Assembly (NCBI GenBank): GCA_025451845.1
Contig: JANWJS010000020.1
Span: 124,001 to 188,000, forward strand
Length of the DNA: 64,000 bases
Origin: Steroidobacteraceae bacterium
GTDB taxonomy: Bacteria; Pseudomonadota; Gammaproteobacteria; Steroidobacterales; Steroidobacteraceae
Reading direction: 5' to 3'
Position numbers and translations under genes: made by a program. Below the pieces are notes generated by a model. That model made no database searches. It was given only the letters and a program-made list of their open reading frames with translations, and was not told the origin of the DNA. Position 1 is the first letter of the stretch; the number at the start of each line of letters is the position of its first letter. This document shows, one piece after another, positions 8,401-17,170 of the stretch.

Positions 8401-11304
8401 CGCGGCGAGCAGCTTGCGAAACGCCGTGAGGAGCTTCGCCACGTCCTGGAAATGCAGCCCCGTGGTCGGCTCGTCGAAGAGGAAGAGCTTGCCCTTGTGC
8501 GTGGTGCTCGACAGCACCGAGCCGGCCTCGGCGAGATGTCCGGCCAGCTTCAGCCGCTGCGCCTCGCCGCCCGATAAAGTGGGCACCGGCTGCCCGAGCG
8601 TCACGTACTCCAGGCCCACATCCGAGAGGGGCGCGAGGCGCGCGGCGACCTCGCGCGAGTCGCGGAAGAACTCGAGTGCCTCGGTGACCGTCATCTGCAG
8701 GACATCTGCAATGCTGGCCCGGCGTCCGTTCGTCCCTTCGCGCTTGATCTCCAGCACCTCATCGCGATAGCGGCGGCCGTTGCAGTCGGGGCAGCGCAGA
8801 TAGACGTCGGAGAGGAACTGCATCTCGACGTGCTCGAAGCCATTGCCGTTGCAGGTCGGACAGCGCCCGTTGCCGGAGTTGAAGCTGAAGGTGCCCGCCG
8901 TGTACTTGCGCTCCTGCGCGGCGGGCTCCGCCGCGAAGAGGTTGCGGATGGCATCGAAGGCGCCGACGTAGCTTGCCGGGTTGGAACGGGTGGTCCGGCC
9001 GATGGGAGTCTGATCGACCATGACGACATCGTCGATCAGCTCCGCGCCGGCAAGCCCCGAGAACGGTCCGGGGGCCTCGGTCGGCTTGCCGTGATACTTG
9101 AGGAGAGCCGGGTAGAGCACATCCTCGATGAGGGTGGACTTGCCGGAGCCGGAAACACCGGTGACGCAGACCAGGCGCTTGAGCGGTATCCGGACATCGA
9201 CGTCCTTGAGGTTGTGTTGGCGGGCGCCGCGCAACTCGAGCCAGCGGTTGGAGCGGGCTTCTGCTACCACCTCGCCGCGGGAGGCGGTGAGGCCGGTATC
9301 GCGACCGCGTGCGCCACCGACCTGCCGCTTGCCACTGAGATACTCCCCCGTGAGTGAGCGGGCGTCGCGGCGGATCTCGCGCGGGGAGCCGAAGAACACG
9401 ATTGCGCCGCCGCGCTCCCCCGCGCCCGGGCCCATGTCGAGGATGCGGTCCGCCTCCAGCATGATCTGCGGATCGTGTTCCACGACGAGCAGCGAGTTGC
9501 CGGCGTCGCGCAATCGCTTCATCACCCGGATGACCCGCTGCATGTCGCGCGGGTGCAGGCCGATCGACGGCTCGTCCAGGACGAAAAGCGTGTTGACGAG
9601 CGAAGTGCCGAGCGCGGTCGTCAGATTGATCCGCTGCACTTCGCCGCCGGAGAGCGTGCGCGACTGGCGATCGAGCGTCAGGTAACCGAGCCCGACGTCA
9701 GCGAGGTAGCCGAAGCGGCCGCGGATCTCCCCGAGCAGCAGATCCGTCGCCTCATCGAGCGGCCGCGGCAACTGCAGCCGGCGGAAGAAGTCACAGGCGC
9801 GCTCCACGGGCATCAGCATCAGGTCATGGATGGACAATCCGGGGAGGCTTTGCAGCACCTCTTCGGTCCATGCGACGCCTCGCGGCTGAAAGCGCGCGGC
9901 AGTGCCCAGCGCGGCATCGGCGAGCGCGCGGTCGCCCACCCGCCACAGCAGTCCCTGTGTCTTCAGCCGTGCGCCGCCGCAGGCTTCGCAGGGCGTATAG
10001 GCGCGGTAGCGTGACAGGAGAACCCGCACGTGCATCTTGTAGGAACGGCCCTCGAGCCACGCGAAGAAGCGCCTGGCGCCGTACCAGACGGCCTTGCTCC
10101 AGTCGCCTTCGCCCTCGACGACCCACCGCCGGTGCTCGGATTTCAACTCGCGCCAGGGGACATCGAGCGGGATGCCGCGCTTCTTCGCGAACTTCTCCAT
10201 GTCTTGCTGGCACTCCACGTATGACTTGGTCTGCCAGGGCTTCACGGCACCGTTGCGCAATGAGCGCGTCTCATCAGGAATCACGAGGCCGTAATCGATG
10301 CCTATGGTTCGGCCGAACCCGCGGCAGGTATCGCATGCACCGACAGGCGAGTTGAATGAGAAGAGGCTGGGCGTCGGTTCCTGGTAGGAGCGGTCGCACT
10401 CCGCGCAGTGCAGGGCGCTCGAATAGCGCCAGGTGGCGAGCGGCCGCGGCGGGTCACTGTCGTCAACGACCCGCACGTTGACGCGGCCGCGGCCGACACG
10501 CAACGCGCTCTCGAGCGACTCGAGCACGCGGCCGCGCTCCGCCTGGCCGGCGCGGAAGCGATCCTGCACCACCTCCAGCACCTTTGCGCTGCGGGCCGCG
10601 GAGCGCGCCGATTGGGCCCGCCTGGCGCGCGCGCCGCGCTTCGCAGGGGTCGGCCGCGAATCAACCGCTGCGCCGGCAGCCTGCGCCCGGCGAGCCTCGG
10701 CGGCGGAAGATCCGTCGCTCCCCTCGAAAAGCCTCGTGTAGCCTTGCTTCTCGAGCAGTGCACGGACCTCTGCCTCCTGGAAGCTGTCGGGCACGGGCAC
10801 CGGAAAGGTGAGCAGCAGTCGCGGATCGCCCCCGGCCTCGCGCGCTGCGCCCCAGGCTTGCGCACGCTCCCGCAAGTCAGTGTAAATACTGTCGGCGGTG
10901 TCACGCCGAACCGGGCGGCCGCAGCACTCGCAATAGAGCGTCCCCGCGCGCGCAAACAACAACTTCAGGTGATCGTTGAGCTCCGTCATGGTGCCCACGG
11001 TCGAACGCGATGTGCGCACCGGGTTGGTTTGATCGATGGCGATGGCCGGAGGGATGCCCGCTATCGAATCCACCTGCGGCTTGTCCATGCGGTCGAGAAA
11101 TTGCCGCGCGTAGGGCGAGAAAGTCTCCACGTAACGCCGCTGGCCTTCCGCGTACAGCGTGTCGAAGACGAGCGAGGACTTGCCGGAGCCTGACACGCCC
11201 GTTACCACGACGAGCTCGTTGAGCGGCACGTCGAGGTCGAGATTCTTCAGATTGTTCTGGCGCGCGCCGCGCACGAGAATCGAATCATGAGGGGCGTCGG
11301 TCAT
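5470..11304 (-). CDS. uvrA: Tandem (double-length) excinuclease UvrA
   Basis: DNA-damage recognition ATPase of nucleotide excision repair, about 1944 residues, roughly twice a canonical UvrA (about 940). Start taken at the ATG at 11304 ([20 protein letters not shown]), which matches UvrA N-termini; an upstream in-frame start adds 18 unlikely residues. Four ABC cassettes are visible, each with GVSGSGKS Walker A (first at 36-43) and an LSGGE signature: [31 protein letters not shown] and [11 protein letters not shown]. Zinc modules with CxxC pairs occur in both halves ([24 protein letters not shown] and others). The second half carries the [20 protein letters not shown] motif of the UvrA2-like branch. 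Single polypeptide with no internal stop. It is divergent from the cystathionine operon. Whether this genome also has a normal uvrA is not visible. Confidence 0.93.
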   Translation of the reverse strand: MTDAPHDSILVRGARQNNLKNLDLDVPLNELVVVTGVSGSGKSSLVFDTLYAEGQRRYVETFSPYARQFLDRMDKPQVDSIAGIPPAIAIDQTNPVRTSRSTVGTMTELNDHLKLLFARAGTLYCECCGRPVRRDTADSIYTDLRERAQAWGAAREAGGDPRLLLTFPVPVPDSFQEAEVRALLEKQGYTRLFEGSDGSSAAEARRAQAAGAAVDSRPTPAKRGARARRAQSARSAARSAKVLEVVQDRFRAGQAERGRVLESLESALRVGRGRVNVRVVDDSDPPRPLATWRYSSALHCAECDRSYQEPTPSLFSFNSPVGACDTCRGFGRTIGIDYGLVIPDETRSLRNGAVKPWQTKSYVECQQDMEKFAKKRGIPLDVPWRELKSEHRRWVVEGEGDWSKAVWYGARRFFAWLEGRSYKMHVRVLLSRYRAYTPCEACGGARLKTQGLLWRVGDRALADAALGTAARFQPRGVAWTEEVLQSLPGLSIHDLMLMPVERACDFFRRLQLPRPLDEATDLLLGEIRGRFGYLADVGLGYLTLDRQSRTLSGGEVQRINLTTALGTSLVNTLFVLDEPSIGLHPRDMQRVIRVMKRLRDAGNSLLVVEHDPQIMLEADRILDMGPGAGERGGAIVFFGSPREIRRDARSLTGEYLSGKRQVGGARGRDTGLTASRGEVVAEARSNRWLELRGARQHNLKDVDVRIPLKRLVCVTGVSGSGKSTLIEDVLYPALLKYHGKPTEAPGPFSGLAGAELIDDVVMVDQTPIGRTTRSNPASYVGAFDAIRNLFAAEPAAQERKYTAGTFSFNSGNGRCPTCNGNGFEHVEMQFLSDVYLRCPDCNGRRYRDEVLEIKREGTNGRRASIADVLQMTVTEALEFFRDSREVAARLAPLSDVGLEYVTLGQPVPTLSGGEAQRLKLAGHLAEAGSVLSSTTHKGKLFLFDEPTTGLHFQDVAKLLTAFRKLLAAGHSLLVIEHNLDVIRAADWIIDLGPEGGERGGRLICAGTADEVRAHPDSHTGRALADYERAISGGEPMPLAPAPPAAVNEPEAAFGSPAKSGNGRARNAVVIHNAREHNLKSIDVQIPRDRLTVITGVSGSGKSTLAFDILFNEGQRRYLESLNAYARQFVQPAARPDVDAIFGIPPTVAIEQRTSRGGRKSTVATLTEIYHFLRLLYVKLGTQYCPDCELAIESQSAASIAARLLREHRGSRIALLAPLVMARKGYYTDLAKWAAKKGFKTLRVDGAHLSTAQWPRLSRFKEHTIELPVAEIDVGAKTDTALHQALARALDFGKGLVHVLGPKSERPTVFSTKRACPSCGRSFAELDPRLFSYNSKHGWCESCSGTGLELPATDDESAGAETDGDGLGDEAPQTCGSCAGKRLNPVALNVRFRERSIADLAADSVAQAAEFFRRLKLAPREQQIARDLLAEIRARLKFLHRVGLGYLQLDRSAPTLSGGEAQRIRLAAQLGSNLQGVCYVLDEPTIGLHPRDNAVLLDSLAELSRHRNTLVVVEHDEETIRRADHVLDLGPGAGVLGGEVVGEGTVQDLIDNARSTTGRFLRQPLQHPAQPYRPVIARTPHLKLERVSLHNVRGADVRIPLGRLVVITGVSGSGKSTVARDVLYANLRRLLGDAGRGSFNGARPRRRASGPQLIGCAGMRGLEQVDRVLEVDQTPIGKTPRSCPATYIGLWDDIRRVYAATTEARLRGYTASRFSFNTAGGRCEVCEGQGVKTIEMSFLPDVKVLCDVCGGRRFNTETLSVLWREKSIGDVLAMDVDEAVGFFRAHSRVHHALKLLQDVGLGYLTLGQQSPTLSGGEAQRIKLVAELSKVRTEGGEGDRPAAGVRRGARHTLYVLDEPTVGLHMADVEKLIHVLHRLVAAGNTAVVVEHNLDVMAEADWIVDMGPEAGEGGGRVIAQGAPAEVARRKRESHTGRALEAFLKGRIA

Positions 11305-11629
11305 TCCGTCACCGGTGTCGACATGGCGTCTCGGGGAAAGGGCGGAAAGGGAGGGCAACGGCGAGCGGGAACCGCTCGCGGATGCGCCGATTTTACCTTA
11401 AATATGGGCTGCGCGGCGATGCGCAAGGGCACGCGCAAGCGATACAGTAGCTGCAGCCGACAATCACTGGATAGCCTCGCAGACCACTGGCGTACAATCA
11501 GGGCGCCGGCCGAAAGCAAGCCCATCAGCGGGCCAAAGCCGCCTTTGGACCGCGGGCCGGACGCAGTACATACCGTTGCCGCTCAAAGCGCTGCAGCCGA
11601 CTTTGAGCCAATGCACAAGCAGGAATACC
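11305..11629. promoter_or_regulatory. Divergent intergenic region uvrA / cystathionine beta-synthase
   Basis: 325 bp serving both directions. A TACAAT -10-like box at 11493-11498 points toward the cystathionine operon, with a weak -35. On the minus strand a TAAAAT box lies in the AT-rich patch near 11390 and could serve uvrA. No full LexA box (CTGT-N8-ACAG) was found; only a half site occurs near 11450. The right part contains the two-hairpin element described separately. Confidence 0.35.
11531..11610 (+). repeat. Two-hairpin leader element, copy D (upstream of cystathionine beta-synthase)
   Basis: Hairpin 1 is CCAAAG-CCGC-CTTTGG (11533-11548). After 32 nt containing ACGCAGT, hairpin 2 is GCTCAAAG and CTTTGAGC around a 12-nt loop (11581-11608), followed by CCAAT. 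The start codon of the next gene lies 21 nt downstream. The same arrangement occurs at 44994-45074, before minD. Between copies, one pair in each stem changes in a compensatory way (A-T to G-C in hairpin 1, T-A to G-C in hairpin 2). Structured leader RNA or dispersed palindrome; function not established. Confidence 0.6.
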
Positions 11630-13003
11630 ATGTCGCCGCAGTCGTACAGCAATATCCTGCAGGCGATCGGCCATACGCCGCTCGTCGCCGTCACGCGCCT
11701 CGACACCGGGCCATGCCGGCTTTTTCTCAAGCTCGAGAACCAGAATCCCGGCGGCTCGATCAAGGACCGCATCGGTCTTTACCTCATCGAGGCGGCCGAG
11801 CGCGACGGCCGGCTGCCGCCCGGCGGCACGCTGATCGAGGCGACGGCGGGCAACACCGGCATCGGCCTTGCGCTGGTTGCGGCGCAGAAGGGTTATCGGC
11901 TGCTGCTCGTCATTCCTGACAAGATGAGCCAGGAGAAGATCTTCCACCTCAAGGCCATGGGCGCGGAAGTGGTGCTCACCCGCTCCGACGTCAGCAAGGG
12001 CCACCCGGAATACTATCGCGACCTGGCAGAGCGCCTGGCGCGCGAGACGCCCAATTCCTTCCTGGTCAACCAGTTCGGCAACCCTGCCAATCCGCGCGCG
12101 CATGAGGAGACCACGGCGCCGGAGATCTGGGAGCAGATGGATCACAACCTCGACGCCATCGTCTGTGGTGTCGGGACCGGCGGCACCATCAGCGGAATCT
12201 CGCGATATTTCGCGCGCACGGCGCCCAATGCAGAGATCGTGTTGGCCGATCCCCTGGGGTCGGTACTGGCCACGTATGTCAAGACCGGCAAGATGCCGCA
12301 GGAGCATGGCAGCTGGCTCGTCGAAGGCATCGGCGGGGACTACGTACCGCCGGTCGCGGACCTCGGCCGTGTCAGGTCGGCCTATACCATCTCCGATGCA
12401 GAGTCCTTCAAGACCTGCCGCGAGCTTCTGGCGAAGGAGGGCATCATCGCGGGAACCTCCAGCGGCACGCTGATCGCAGCGGCCCTGCGCTACTGCCGCG
12501 AGCAGACACGGCCGAAACGCGTGGTCACCTTCGTATGCGATAGCGGCAACAAATATCTGTCCAAGGTCTACAACGATTACTGGATGTTGGATCAGGGCTT
12601 CCTCGAGCGCGAGCGCTTCGGTGATCTGCGGGACCTCATCGCACGGCGTCACTGGGAGCATGCGGCGGTGACGGTGAACGCAACCGAGCCCGTCATGGCC
12701 GCGTACCGGCGCATGAAGCTCTACGATGTCTCGCAAGTGCCCGTGATGCAGAACGGGCGCATCATCGGCATCGTCGACGAGGAGGACATCCTGCTCGAGG
12801 TGTTCGCCAATCCCAAGCACTTCAACGAGCCGGTCACCGCCGCCATGGTGAGTCATCTGGTCACCGTGCCGGTGGATGCCCCCGTGCAGCAGCTGATGGA
12901 GATTTTCAAGCGCGGCATGGTGGCGATCGTGATGAACGGCAGCGAGTTCATGGGGCTGGTCACCCGCATCGACCTGCTCAACTGGCTGCGCCGCAGAACG
13001 TGA
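11630..13003 (+). CDS. Cystathionine beta-synthase (PLP enzyme with C-terminal CBS pair)
   Basis: Condenses serine (or a serine ester) with homocysteine to cystathionine, the first step of reverse transsulfuration. 457 residues from the ATG at 11630, preceded by AGGA. It is a fold-type II PLP enzyme: Lys45 in NPGGSIKDRIG is the Schiff-base lysine, EATAGNTGIG (about 69-78) is the substrate loop, and GVGTGGTISG binds the PLP phosphate. The last 120 residues form two CBS domains (AVTVNATEPVMAAYRRM; VSHLVTVPVDAPVQQLME), probably regulatory. The next gene, a cystathionine lyase/synthase, starts 7 nt after the stop, so they form one operon. A cysteine synthase role is less likely because of the CBS pair and the neighbour. 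Confidence 0.9.
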   Translation: MSPQSYSNILQAIGHTPLVAVTRLDTGPCRLFLKLENQNPGGSIKDRIGLYLIEAAERDGRLPPGGTLIEATAGNTGIGLALVAAQKGYRLLLVIPDKMSQEKIFHLKAMGAEVVLTRSDVSKGHPEYYRDLAERLARETPNSFLVNQFGNPANPRAHEETTAPEIWEQMDHNLDAIVCGVGTGGTISGISRYFARTAPNAEIVLADPLGSVLATYVKTGKMPQEHGSWLVEGIGGDYVPPVADLGRVRSAYTISDAESFKTCRELLAKEGIIAGTSSGTLIAAALRYCREQTRPKRVVTFVCDSGNKYLSKVYNDYWMLDQGFLERERFGDLRDLIARRHWEHAAVTVNATEPVMAAYRRMKLYDVSQVPVMQNGRIIGIVDEEDILLEVFANPKHFNEPVTAAMVSHLVTVPVDAPVQQLMEIFKRGMVAIVMNGSEFMGLVTRIDLLNWLRRRT

Positions 13004-13010
13004 GGACCTG

Positions 13011-14171
13011 ATGACCGACAAGCAACTGCATTTCGCCACCCGCGCCATTCACGGGGGGCAGCATCCCGATCCGCTGACAGGCGCCGTGATGCCGCCCATC
13101 TACGCCACCTCGACGTACGTGCAGTCGAGCCCGGGCGTGCACAAGGGCTACGATTACTCGCGCTCCCGCAACCCCACACGCGATGCGCTGCAGGCCGCGC
13201 TCTGCAACCTGGAGGGCGGCGGCGCGGGGTTTGCGTTCGCGAGCGGCATGGCCGCCAGCGCCACCGTCCTGGAGCTGCTCGATGCCGGCTCGCACATCAT
13301 CGCGATGCATGATCTCTACGGCGGCACCTACCGCCTGTTCGAGAACGTGCGCAAGCGCTCCGCAGGCCACGAAGCGTCGTTCGTCGATTTGACCCGGCCC
13401 GAGGCGCTGGAGGCGGCAATCCGACCCAACACCCGCCTCGTCTGGGTGGAGACTCCCAGCAATCCGTTGCTGCAGCTGGTCGATCTGCCGGCCGTGGCGG
13501 CGATTGCTCGCTCCAAGGGGCTGATCAGCGTCTGCGACAACACTTTCGCCACACCCTTCGTGCAGCAGCCGCTCGGACATGGCTTCGATATCGTGGTGCA
13601 TTCGACCACGAAATATCTGAACGGTCATTCCGACTGTGTGGGCGGAGCGGCCATCGTTCGCGCGGACGGTCCGCTGGCGGAGCGCCTGGGCTACCTGCAG
13701 AACGCGGTGGGCGGCGTCGCGGGGCCGTTCGACTCATTCCTGACGTTGCGCGGCATCAAGACGCTGGCCCTGCGCATGGAGCGGCACTGTGCCAACGCCC
13801 TTGCCATCGCCCAATTCATGGCGAGCCATCCCAAGGTCGAGCGAGTGTATTACCCCGGCCTGCCGAGCCATCCCCAGCATGCGCTCGCGCGGCGGCAGAT
13901 GACCGGCGGCTACGGCGGGATCGTGACTGCAGTGTTGCGCGGGTCTCTCGCTGACGCGCGGCGGATGCTCGAGCGCTGCCATCTCTTCACCCTGGCCGAG
14001 AGTCTGGGCGGCGTGGAGAGCCTGATCGAGCATCCCGCTCTCATGACGCATGCCTCGCTGCCCGCGGCGAAGCGCGCCGAGCTCGGCATCGGCGATGGGC
14101 TCATCCGGCTGTCGGTCGGCATCGAGGACGCGCAGGATCTGATCGGGGATCTGAAGGAAGCGCTCGGTTAG
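13011..14171 (+). CDS. Cystathionine gamma-lyase / gamma-synthase family PLP enzyme
   Basis: A 386-residue Cys/Met metabolism PLP enzyme. The PLP lysine is Lys201 in VVHSTTKYLNGHSD; the phosphate-binding SGMAAS loop is near 78-83 and the YDYSRSRNPTR motif at 47-57. The family includes cystathionine gamma-synthase (MetB), gamma-lyase and homocysteine-forming relatives that sequence alone does not always separate. The operon with cystathionine beta-synthase, 7 nt upstream, favours a gamma-lyase role: cystathionine to cysteine plus 2-oxobutyrate. Its stop overlaps the convergent stop of mshP by 4 bp, so no room is left for a separate terminator. Confidence 0.88.
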   Translation: MTDKQLHFATRAIHGGQHPDPLTGAVMPPIYATSTYVQSSPGVHKGYDYSRSRNPTRDALQAALCNLEGGGAGFAFASGMAASATVLELLDAGSHIIAMHDLYGGTYRLFENVRKRSAGHEASFVDLTRPEALEAAIRPNTRLVWVETPSNPLLQLVDLPAVAAIARSKGLISVCDNTFATPFVQQPLGHGFDIVVHSTTKYLNGHSDCVGGAAIVRADGPLAERLGYLQNAVGGVAGPFDSFLTLRGIKTLALRMERHCANALAIAQFMASHPKVERVYYPGLPSHPQHALARRQMTGGYGGIVTAVLRGSLADARRMLERCHLFTLAESLGGVESLIEHPALMTHASLPAAKRAELGIGDGLIRLSVGIEDAQDLIGDLKEALG

Positions 14172-14638
14172 GGCGGGGCGTCTGTTACGTTGCGCGTCAC
14201 AGTGCGCGCCACGTAGTCAGGGCCGCCGTAGGTACCGGAAGAGGCCGTGGATGCGAGCGCGAAGACCGTATAGGTTTGCAGGATCCCGGCGCTGACGGAA
14301 TAGACCTGATGCTGCGTCGGGGTGCAGGCCACGGTCACCACGAATCCCTTGAGCGCCCCCTGAGTCAGGGTGAAGGTTTTGCTGGCGGGAGCCACGCCGG
14401 CGCAGAAGACCGGGGAATGCAGTGTCAGGTTGGCTCCCCACTCGAGCCCGGCATTGGCGGCGGCTTGGGCACGAGCCTCGAGCAGCTCCACGTTCGCCGC
14501 CTGATATTGCGCCATGGCGATCTGCACCGCGAAAGCGGCGAGCGCCGCGAGGACGACGATGAGAAAAATCACCATGACCAGAGAGAAACCGTCCTGTCGC
14601 GACGTGCGGCCGGGCGGCGCTTCGGAGTGCCGGCTCAT
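14168..14638 (-). CDS. mshP: MSHA pilus minor protein MshP (PilX-like)
   Basis: About 156 residues from the ATG at 14638, which overlaps the mshO stop (ATGA). The prepilin-like N-terminus is DGFSLVMVIFLIVVLAALAA after a short basic leader. Position +5 after the cleavage site is Met rather than Glu, as is usual for the MshP/PilX class. The following helix ARAQAAANAGLEWGANL is a PilX/MshP hallmark. It is the last gene of the MSHA operon; no mshQ follows, since the next gene is convergent. Likely an inner-membrane minor pilin that aids pilus initiation. Confidence 0.8.
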   Translation of the reverse strand: MSRHSEAPPGRTSRQDGFSLVMVIFLIVVLAALAAFAVQIAMAQYQAANVELLEARAQAAANAGLEWGANLTLHSPVFCAGVAPASKTFTLTQGALKGFVVTVACTPTQHQVYSVSAGILQTYTVFALASTASSGTYGGPDYVARTVTRNVTDAPP

Positions 14639-15546
14639 TCGGCATACTCCGTGGCAACCTCGAAGAACACCTGCAGCGCCTCGCCATTGCTCGCGAGGGT
14701 GACCCTGAGAATGGCGAGCTGGCCATACGCGTAGCCTCCAGGGGCGGCAACGAGGGAAATCGTACATGCGGAGACGTCATGCGCGATCAGCGCGCTGCTG
14801 CCACCTACCGGCGGCACGGGCTGGGCGGGGCTGACCGCATAACCCGAATACCGCATGACGGTTCCCGCCGCCGGATTTCCTGGATTCGGATTGCAGACGT
14901 AGCTCACCGGGCCAGATACCAGGTAGGCGTTGTGAACCGACGGCTGCGTGGCCGGTGCGCCCGCTGCCTGGAAAGTCATCACTGTGCCCGTGAACGTCAC
15001 CTGATTCTCCCCGGTTACGAACGGTGGCCCGGGGTTAGGGTTCACGGTGACGTGAGTGCCCGTACCCGTCATAACCTCAGGTGCGCCGTTGTAAGCGTCG
15101 TAGCCCGGAGCTCCGAGGTTTCCGATGGAAAGAAACGATGGATGGTATGGGACAGTTTGGGAGCCGAAGGAATCGAGGGTACCGAACGGTGCTGTTACGG
15201 TGCTACCGATGGTCAACTCCACCCCGGCCGGCGGCGGCGGCGCAGTGCCCTTGTCTCCCAGGTCGTAGTACCGCGCCATTCCAGCCGTGGCGAGCAATTC
15301 CAGCGCCGTATGGGCAGGATTGACCCGCACGCTGTTCGGGAGCGCGATGCGAACGTCGGCGGTGACGGCGCCGGTGATCCGGTTCGCAGAATCGACCAGA
15401 TCCGAGCGGCGCGTCTGCGCGAAATACGATTGCATCGGCGCGTCGAGAAACAACACCATGAAGGAGGCCACGATCGCCGTCAGGACGATCACCACGACGA
15501 GCTCGATCAGCGTGAAGCCTGCGGCTCGAGGACATCGGCGGCTCAT
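14635..15546 (-). CDS. mshO: MSHA pilus minor pilin MshO
   Basis: A 303-residue type IV prepilin-like protein. The class III leader ends in GFTLIELVVVIVLTAIVASF, with Glu at +5. It is followed by APMQSYFAQTRRSDLVDSAN, the conserved MshO/PilW segment. The large C-terminal domain is rich in Gly, Thr and Val, with paired cysteines (SYVCNPNPGNP, SACTISLVA). It overlaps mshD upstream and mshP downstream by 4 bp each. The size (about 300) fits MshO, larger than the other minor pilins, and it occupies the expected position in the mshA-C-D-O-P order. Confidence 0.85.
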   Translation of the reverse strand: MSRRCPRAAGFTLIELVVVIVLTAIVASFMVLFLDAPMQSYFAQTRRSDLVDSANRITGAVTADVRIALPNSVRVNPAHTALELLATAGMARYYDLGDKGTAPPPPAGVELTIGSTVTAPFGTLDSFGSQTVPYHPSFLSIGNLGAPGYDAYNGAPEVMTGTGTHVTVNPNPGPPFVTGENQVTFTGTVMTFQAAGAPATQPSVHNAYLVSGPVSYVCNPNPGNPAAGTVMRYSGYAVSPAQPVPPVGGSSALIAHDVSACTISLVAAPGGYAYGQLAILRVTLASNGEALQVFFEVATEYAE

Positions 15547-16001
15547 GGGTACAGCGTCCGGTAACCGCTGAGCGCAATGCTGCGGCCGTTGGGCGAGGTC
15601 ACGGTGACCGTAACCAGCTCGGATTGTAGGGCGGGTACCTGGGGCGCCGTGCCCAGGGCGCTGTTGACGACACTCACCTGCACGGTGTAACTGTTGAGAT
15701 TCGTCACCGCGGTGCCGGTCGCATCCTGCACGCCGACATCCAGGAGGCCGTTGTAGTCGGCGACCTTGTCCATATGCAGCCGCGTACAGGGGCCGCAGTC
15801 AGATCCGAAGGGCTTCTGCAGGATCTCGTTCAGATAGGACTCGCCGATCACCACTGCCTGGACTTGCAGCATGGTGTCGGCACTGCGCGTGGCGGTCGCC
15901 GATGTCAGGGCAATCACCCCGAAGACCGCAGCGGCGATCACGACGATGGTCACGATCAGCTCGACCAACGTGACGCCACGGCAGCGTGCTGGCGATGACA
16001 T
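15543..16001 (-). CDS. mshD: MSHA pilus minor pilin MshD
   Basis: 152 residues. The prepilin motif GVTLVELIVTIVVIAAAVFG follows a short leader and has Glu at +5. The conserved region ADTMLQVQAVVIGESYLNEI resembles MshD/PilV-type pseudopilins. It starts 9 nt after mshC and overlaps mshO by 4 bp. Likely processed by a prepilin peptidase (not in this window) and incorporated at the pilus tip complex. Confidence 0.82.
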   Translation of the reverse strand: MSSPARCRGVTLVELIVTIVVIAAAVFGVIALTSATATRSADTMLQVQAVVIGESYLNEILQKPFGSDCGPCTRLHMDKVADYNGLLDVGVQDATGTAVTNLNSYTVQVSVVNSALGTAPQVPALQSELVTVTVTSPNGRSIALSGYRTLYP

Positions 16002-16010
16002 GGCGTCTGC

Positions 16011-16508
16011 TCAGGGTACCGTCACGAAGCCGCTGAGCGCATCAATCTGAAGGGTAAGCGGCGGCGTCCCGCCGGATGGCGAGCCGACTACGGTGATGCT
16101 GGGATTCGCGACAGGCGGGGGACCGGCGATCGAGCCATTCGAGTTGAAATCGAGGACGATTGCCGCCGATATATCCGCGTCCGACGGCGGTGTTCCGGCC
16201 AAGGCGGTGCCATCGACCTGCGACACCGCGACAGTGAATGGGCCGGAGCAAGTCGCGCCCGTAGCGGGCAGCTCGGCGCTGTAGCCCGTGCCGGGCCTGA
16301 TGGCGAGCTGCACTTCGCAGCCGCTCGCCGCGGCGGCGGATTCGGAAGCCCTGATGGCGGAGGCCAGCTCGTCGGCGTAGCCCCGCACGTCGAACGCGGG
16401 TGTGTCGAGGAATTTAGGACCGGCCACCGCGGCCAGGATGCCCGCGATCACCAGCACGCAGCACATCTCTAACAGCGTGAAGCCCCTGGTCGAGTCTTCG
16501 CGCCGCAT
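16011..16508 (-). CDS. mshC: MSHA pilus minor pilin MshC (GspH/FimT-like)
   Basis: 165 residues from MRREDSTRGFTLLEM (ATG at 16508); a start 27 nt upstream only adds a basic extension. The prepilin motif GFTLLEMCCVLVIAGILAAV has Glu at +5, followed by the GspH/FimT pattern (ELASAIRASESAAAASGC). The Ala-rich helix and beta-rich C-terminus are typical. It sits 48 nt after mshA and 9 nt before mshD. The two cysteines directly inside the transmembrane segment (ECC-like, at +7/+8) are unusual for a pilin helix. Confidence 0.8.
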   Translation of the reverse strand: MRREDSTRGFTLLEMCCVLVIAGILAAVAGPKFLDTPAFDVRGYADELASAIRASESAAAASGCEVQLAIRPGTGYSAELPATGATCSGPFTVAVSQVDGTALAGTPPSDADISAAIVLDFNSNGSIAGPPPVANPSITVVGSPSGGTPPLTLQIDALSGFVTVP

Positions 16509-16556
16509 GGCTCGACCTCTCGCGCTGCCCCGCAAGCCTGGGCTGGTGGCCTGGTT

Positions 16557-17018
16557 CTAATTACAGTTGGTAGTTACCAGGGCCACGACCGGCGCAATGA
16601 TTTGTGTCTGCCCGCCCGTTACAACAGCCGTCGCATTGGCGTATCTGGCGTGGCAGTTCCCGGCAGCCGTCGCTCCATTCGGCACGAACTCTCCGTTTGC
16701 CGGATTCGAATATCCGGATGCGGTGCTCTGATCCAGCAGGAGGCCGATGCTGGCGGCGTTCGGGTAGGTGTTGACAAAAGTGATCGACTGCCCTTCGATT
16801 GTGAGCGGGCTGGCGGGGCTGGCGGTTGCCTCCCAGATGCCGTGTGCCATCGCGCCCGCGCTCGCCATGCTGCCCCCGATCGCCTTCACCGCGGCGACCC
16901 GCGCCTGCCCTTCCATTCCCATGAACCGCGGCACGGCGAAGGCCGCGAGAATTCCGAGGATGACGATCACGACGACCAGCTCGATGAGCGTAAAGCCGCG
17001 CTGTGTGAAACGGTTCAT
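16557..17018 (-). CDS. mshA: MSHA major pilin MshA
   Basis: 153 residues. The short leader MNRFTQRG is followed by FTLIELVVVIVILGILAAFA, the classic type IV pilin helix with Glu at +5. Two C-terminal cysteines (GNCHARYAN and the penultimate-region Cys in TTNCN) can form the D-region disulfide loop of pilins. A GGAG ribosome-binding site precedes the ATG. It is preceded by a 193-bp gap, the largest in the operon, with candidate regulatory sites. This suggests its own promoter and higher expression than the assembly genes. It is slightly shorter than Vibrio MshA. Confidence 0.85.
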   Translation of the reverse strand: MNRFTQRGFTLIELVVVIVILGILAAFAVPRFMGMEGQARVAAVKAIGGSMASAGAMAHGIWEATASPASPLTIEGQSITFVNTYPNAASIGLLLDQSTASGYSNPANGEFVPNGATAAGNCHARYANATAVVTGGQTQIIAPVVALVTTNCN

Positions 17019-17071
17019 GAACTTGACTCCGCAGGAGGACAGGACAGGGTCATATGGATGTCATGATAGGT

Positions 17072-17099
17072 GTTGCCGGCGCAACCTGTTGAAAACAGG
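17072..17099 (-). promoter_or_regulatory. Two adjacent inverted repeats in the mshA leader
   Basis: GTTGC-CGGC-GCAAC (17072-17085) and CCTGTT-GAA-AACAGG (17085-17099) share one base. They lie 54-81 bp upstream of the mshA start. They could be operator half-sites or RNA hairpins in a 5' leader. A TATCAT -10-like box follows on the minus strand near 17062-17067, but no good -35 is seen. I found no sigma54 -24/-12 pair. Confidence 0.35.
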
Positions 17100-17138
17100 C
17101 AATAAACTGTGAATTGAGTCATAGACGATTGCACCGGG

Positions 17139-17154
17139 TGTGATCTGCCTCACG
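17139..17154. promoter_or_regulatory. CRP/Vfr/Clp-like binding site upstream of mshA
   Basis: TGTGA-TCTGCC-TCACG matches the CRP-family consensus TGTGA-N6-TCACA at 9 of 10 half-site positions. It lies about 121 bp upstream of the mshA start codon, in the only large gap of the pilus operon. CRP-type regulators (CRP, Vfr, Clp) use this site; some family members respond to c-di-GMP. Not tested. Confidence 0.45.
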
Positions 17155-17170
17155 GGCGGCCTATCCGGGC

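Noticed and set aside
11430-11470. LexA (SOS) box for uvrA
   Set aside because: Only one CTGT half site is found; the ACAG partner at the right spacing is absent.
17019-17138. Sigma54 promoter for mshA
   Set aside because: No GG-N10-GC spacing with TGGC/TTGC elements could be found on the minus strand.
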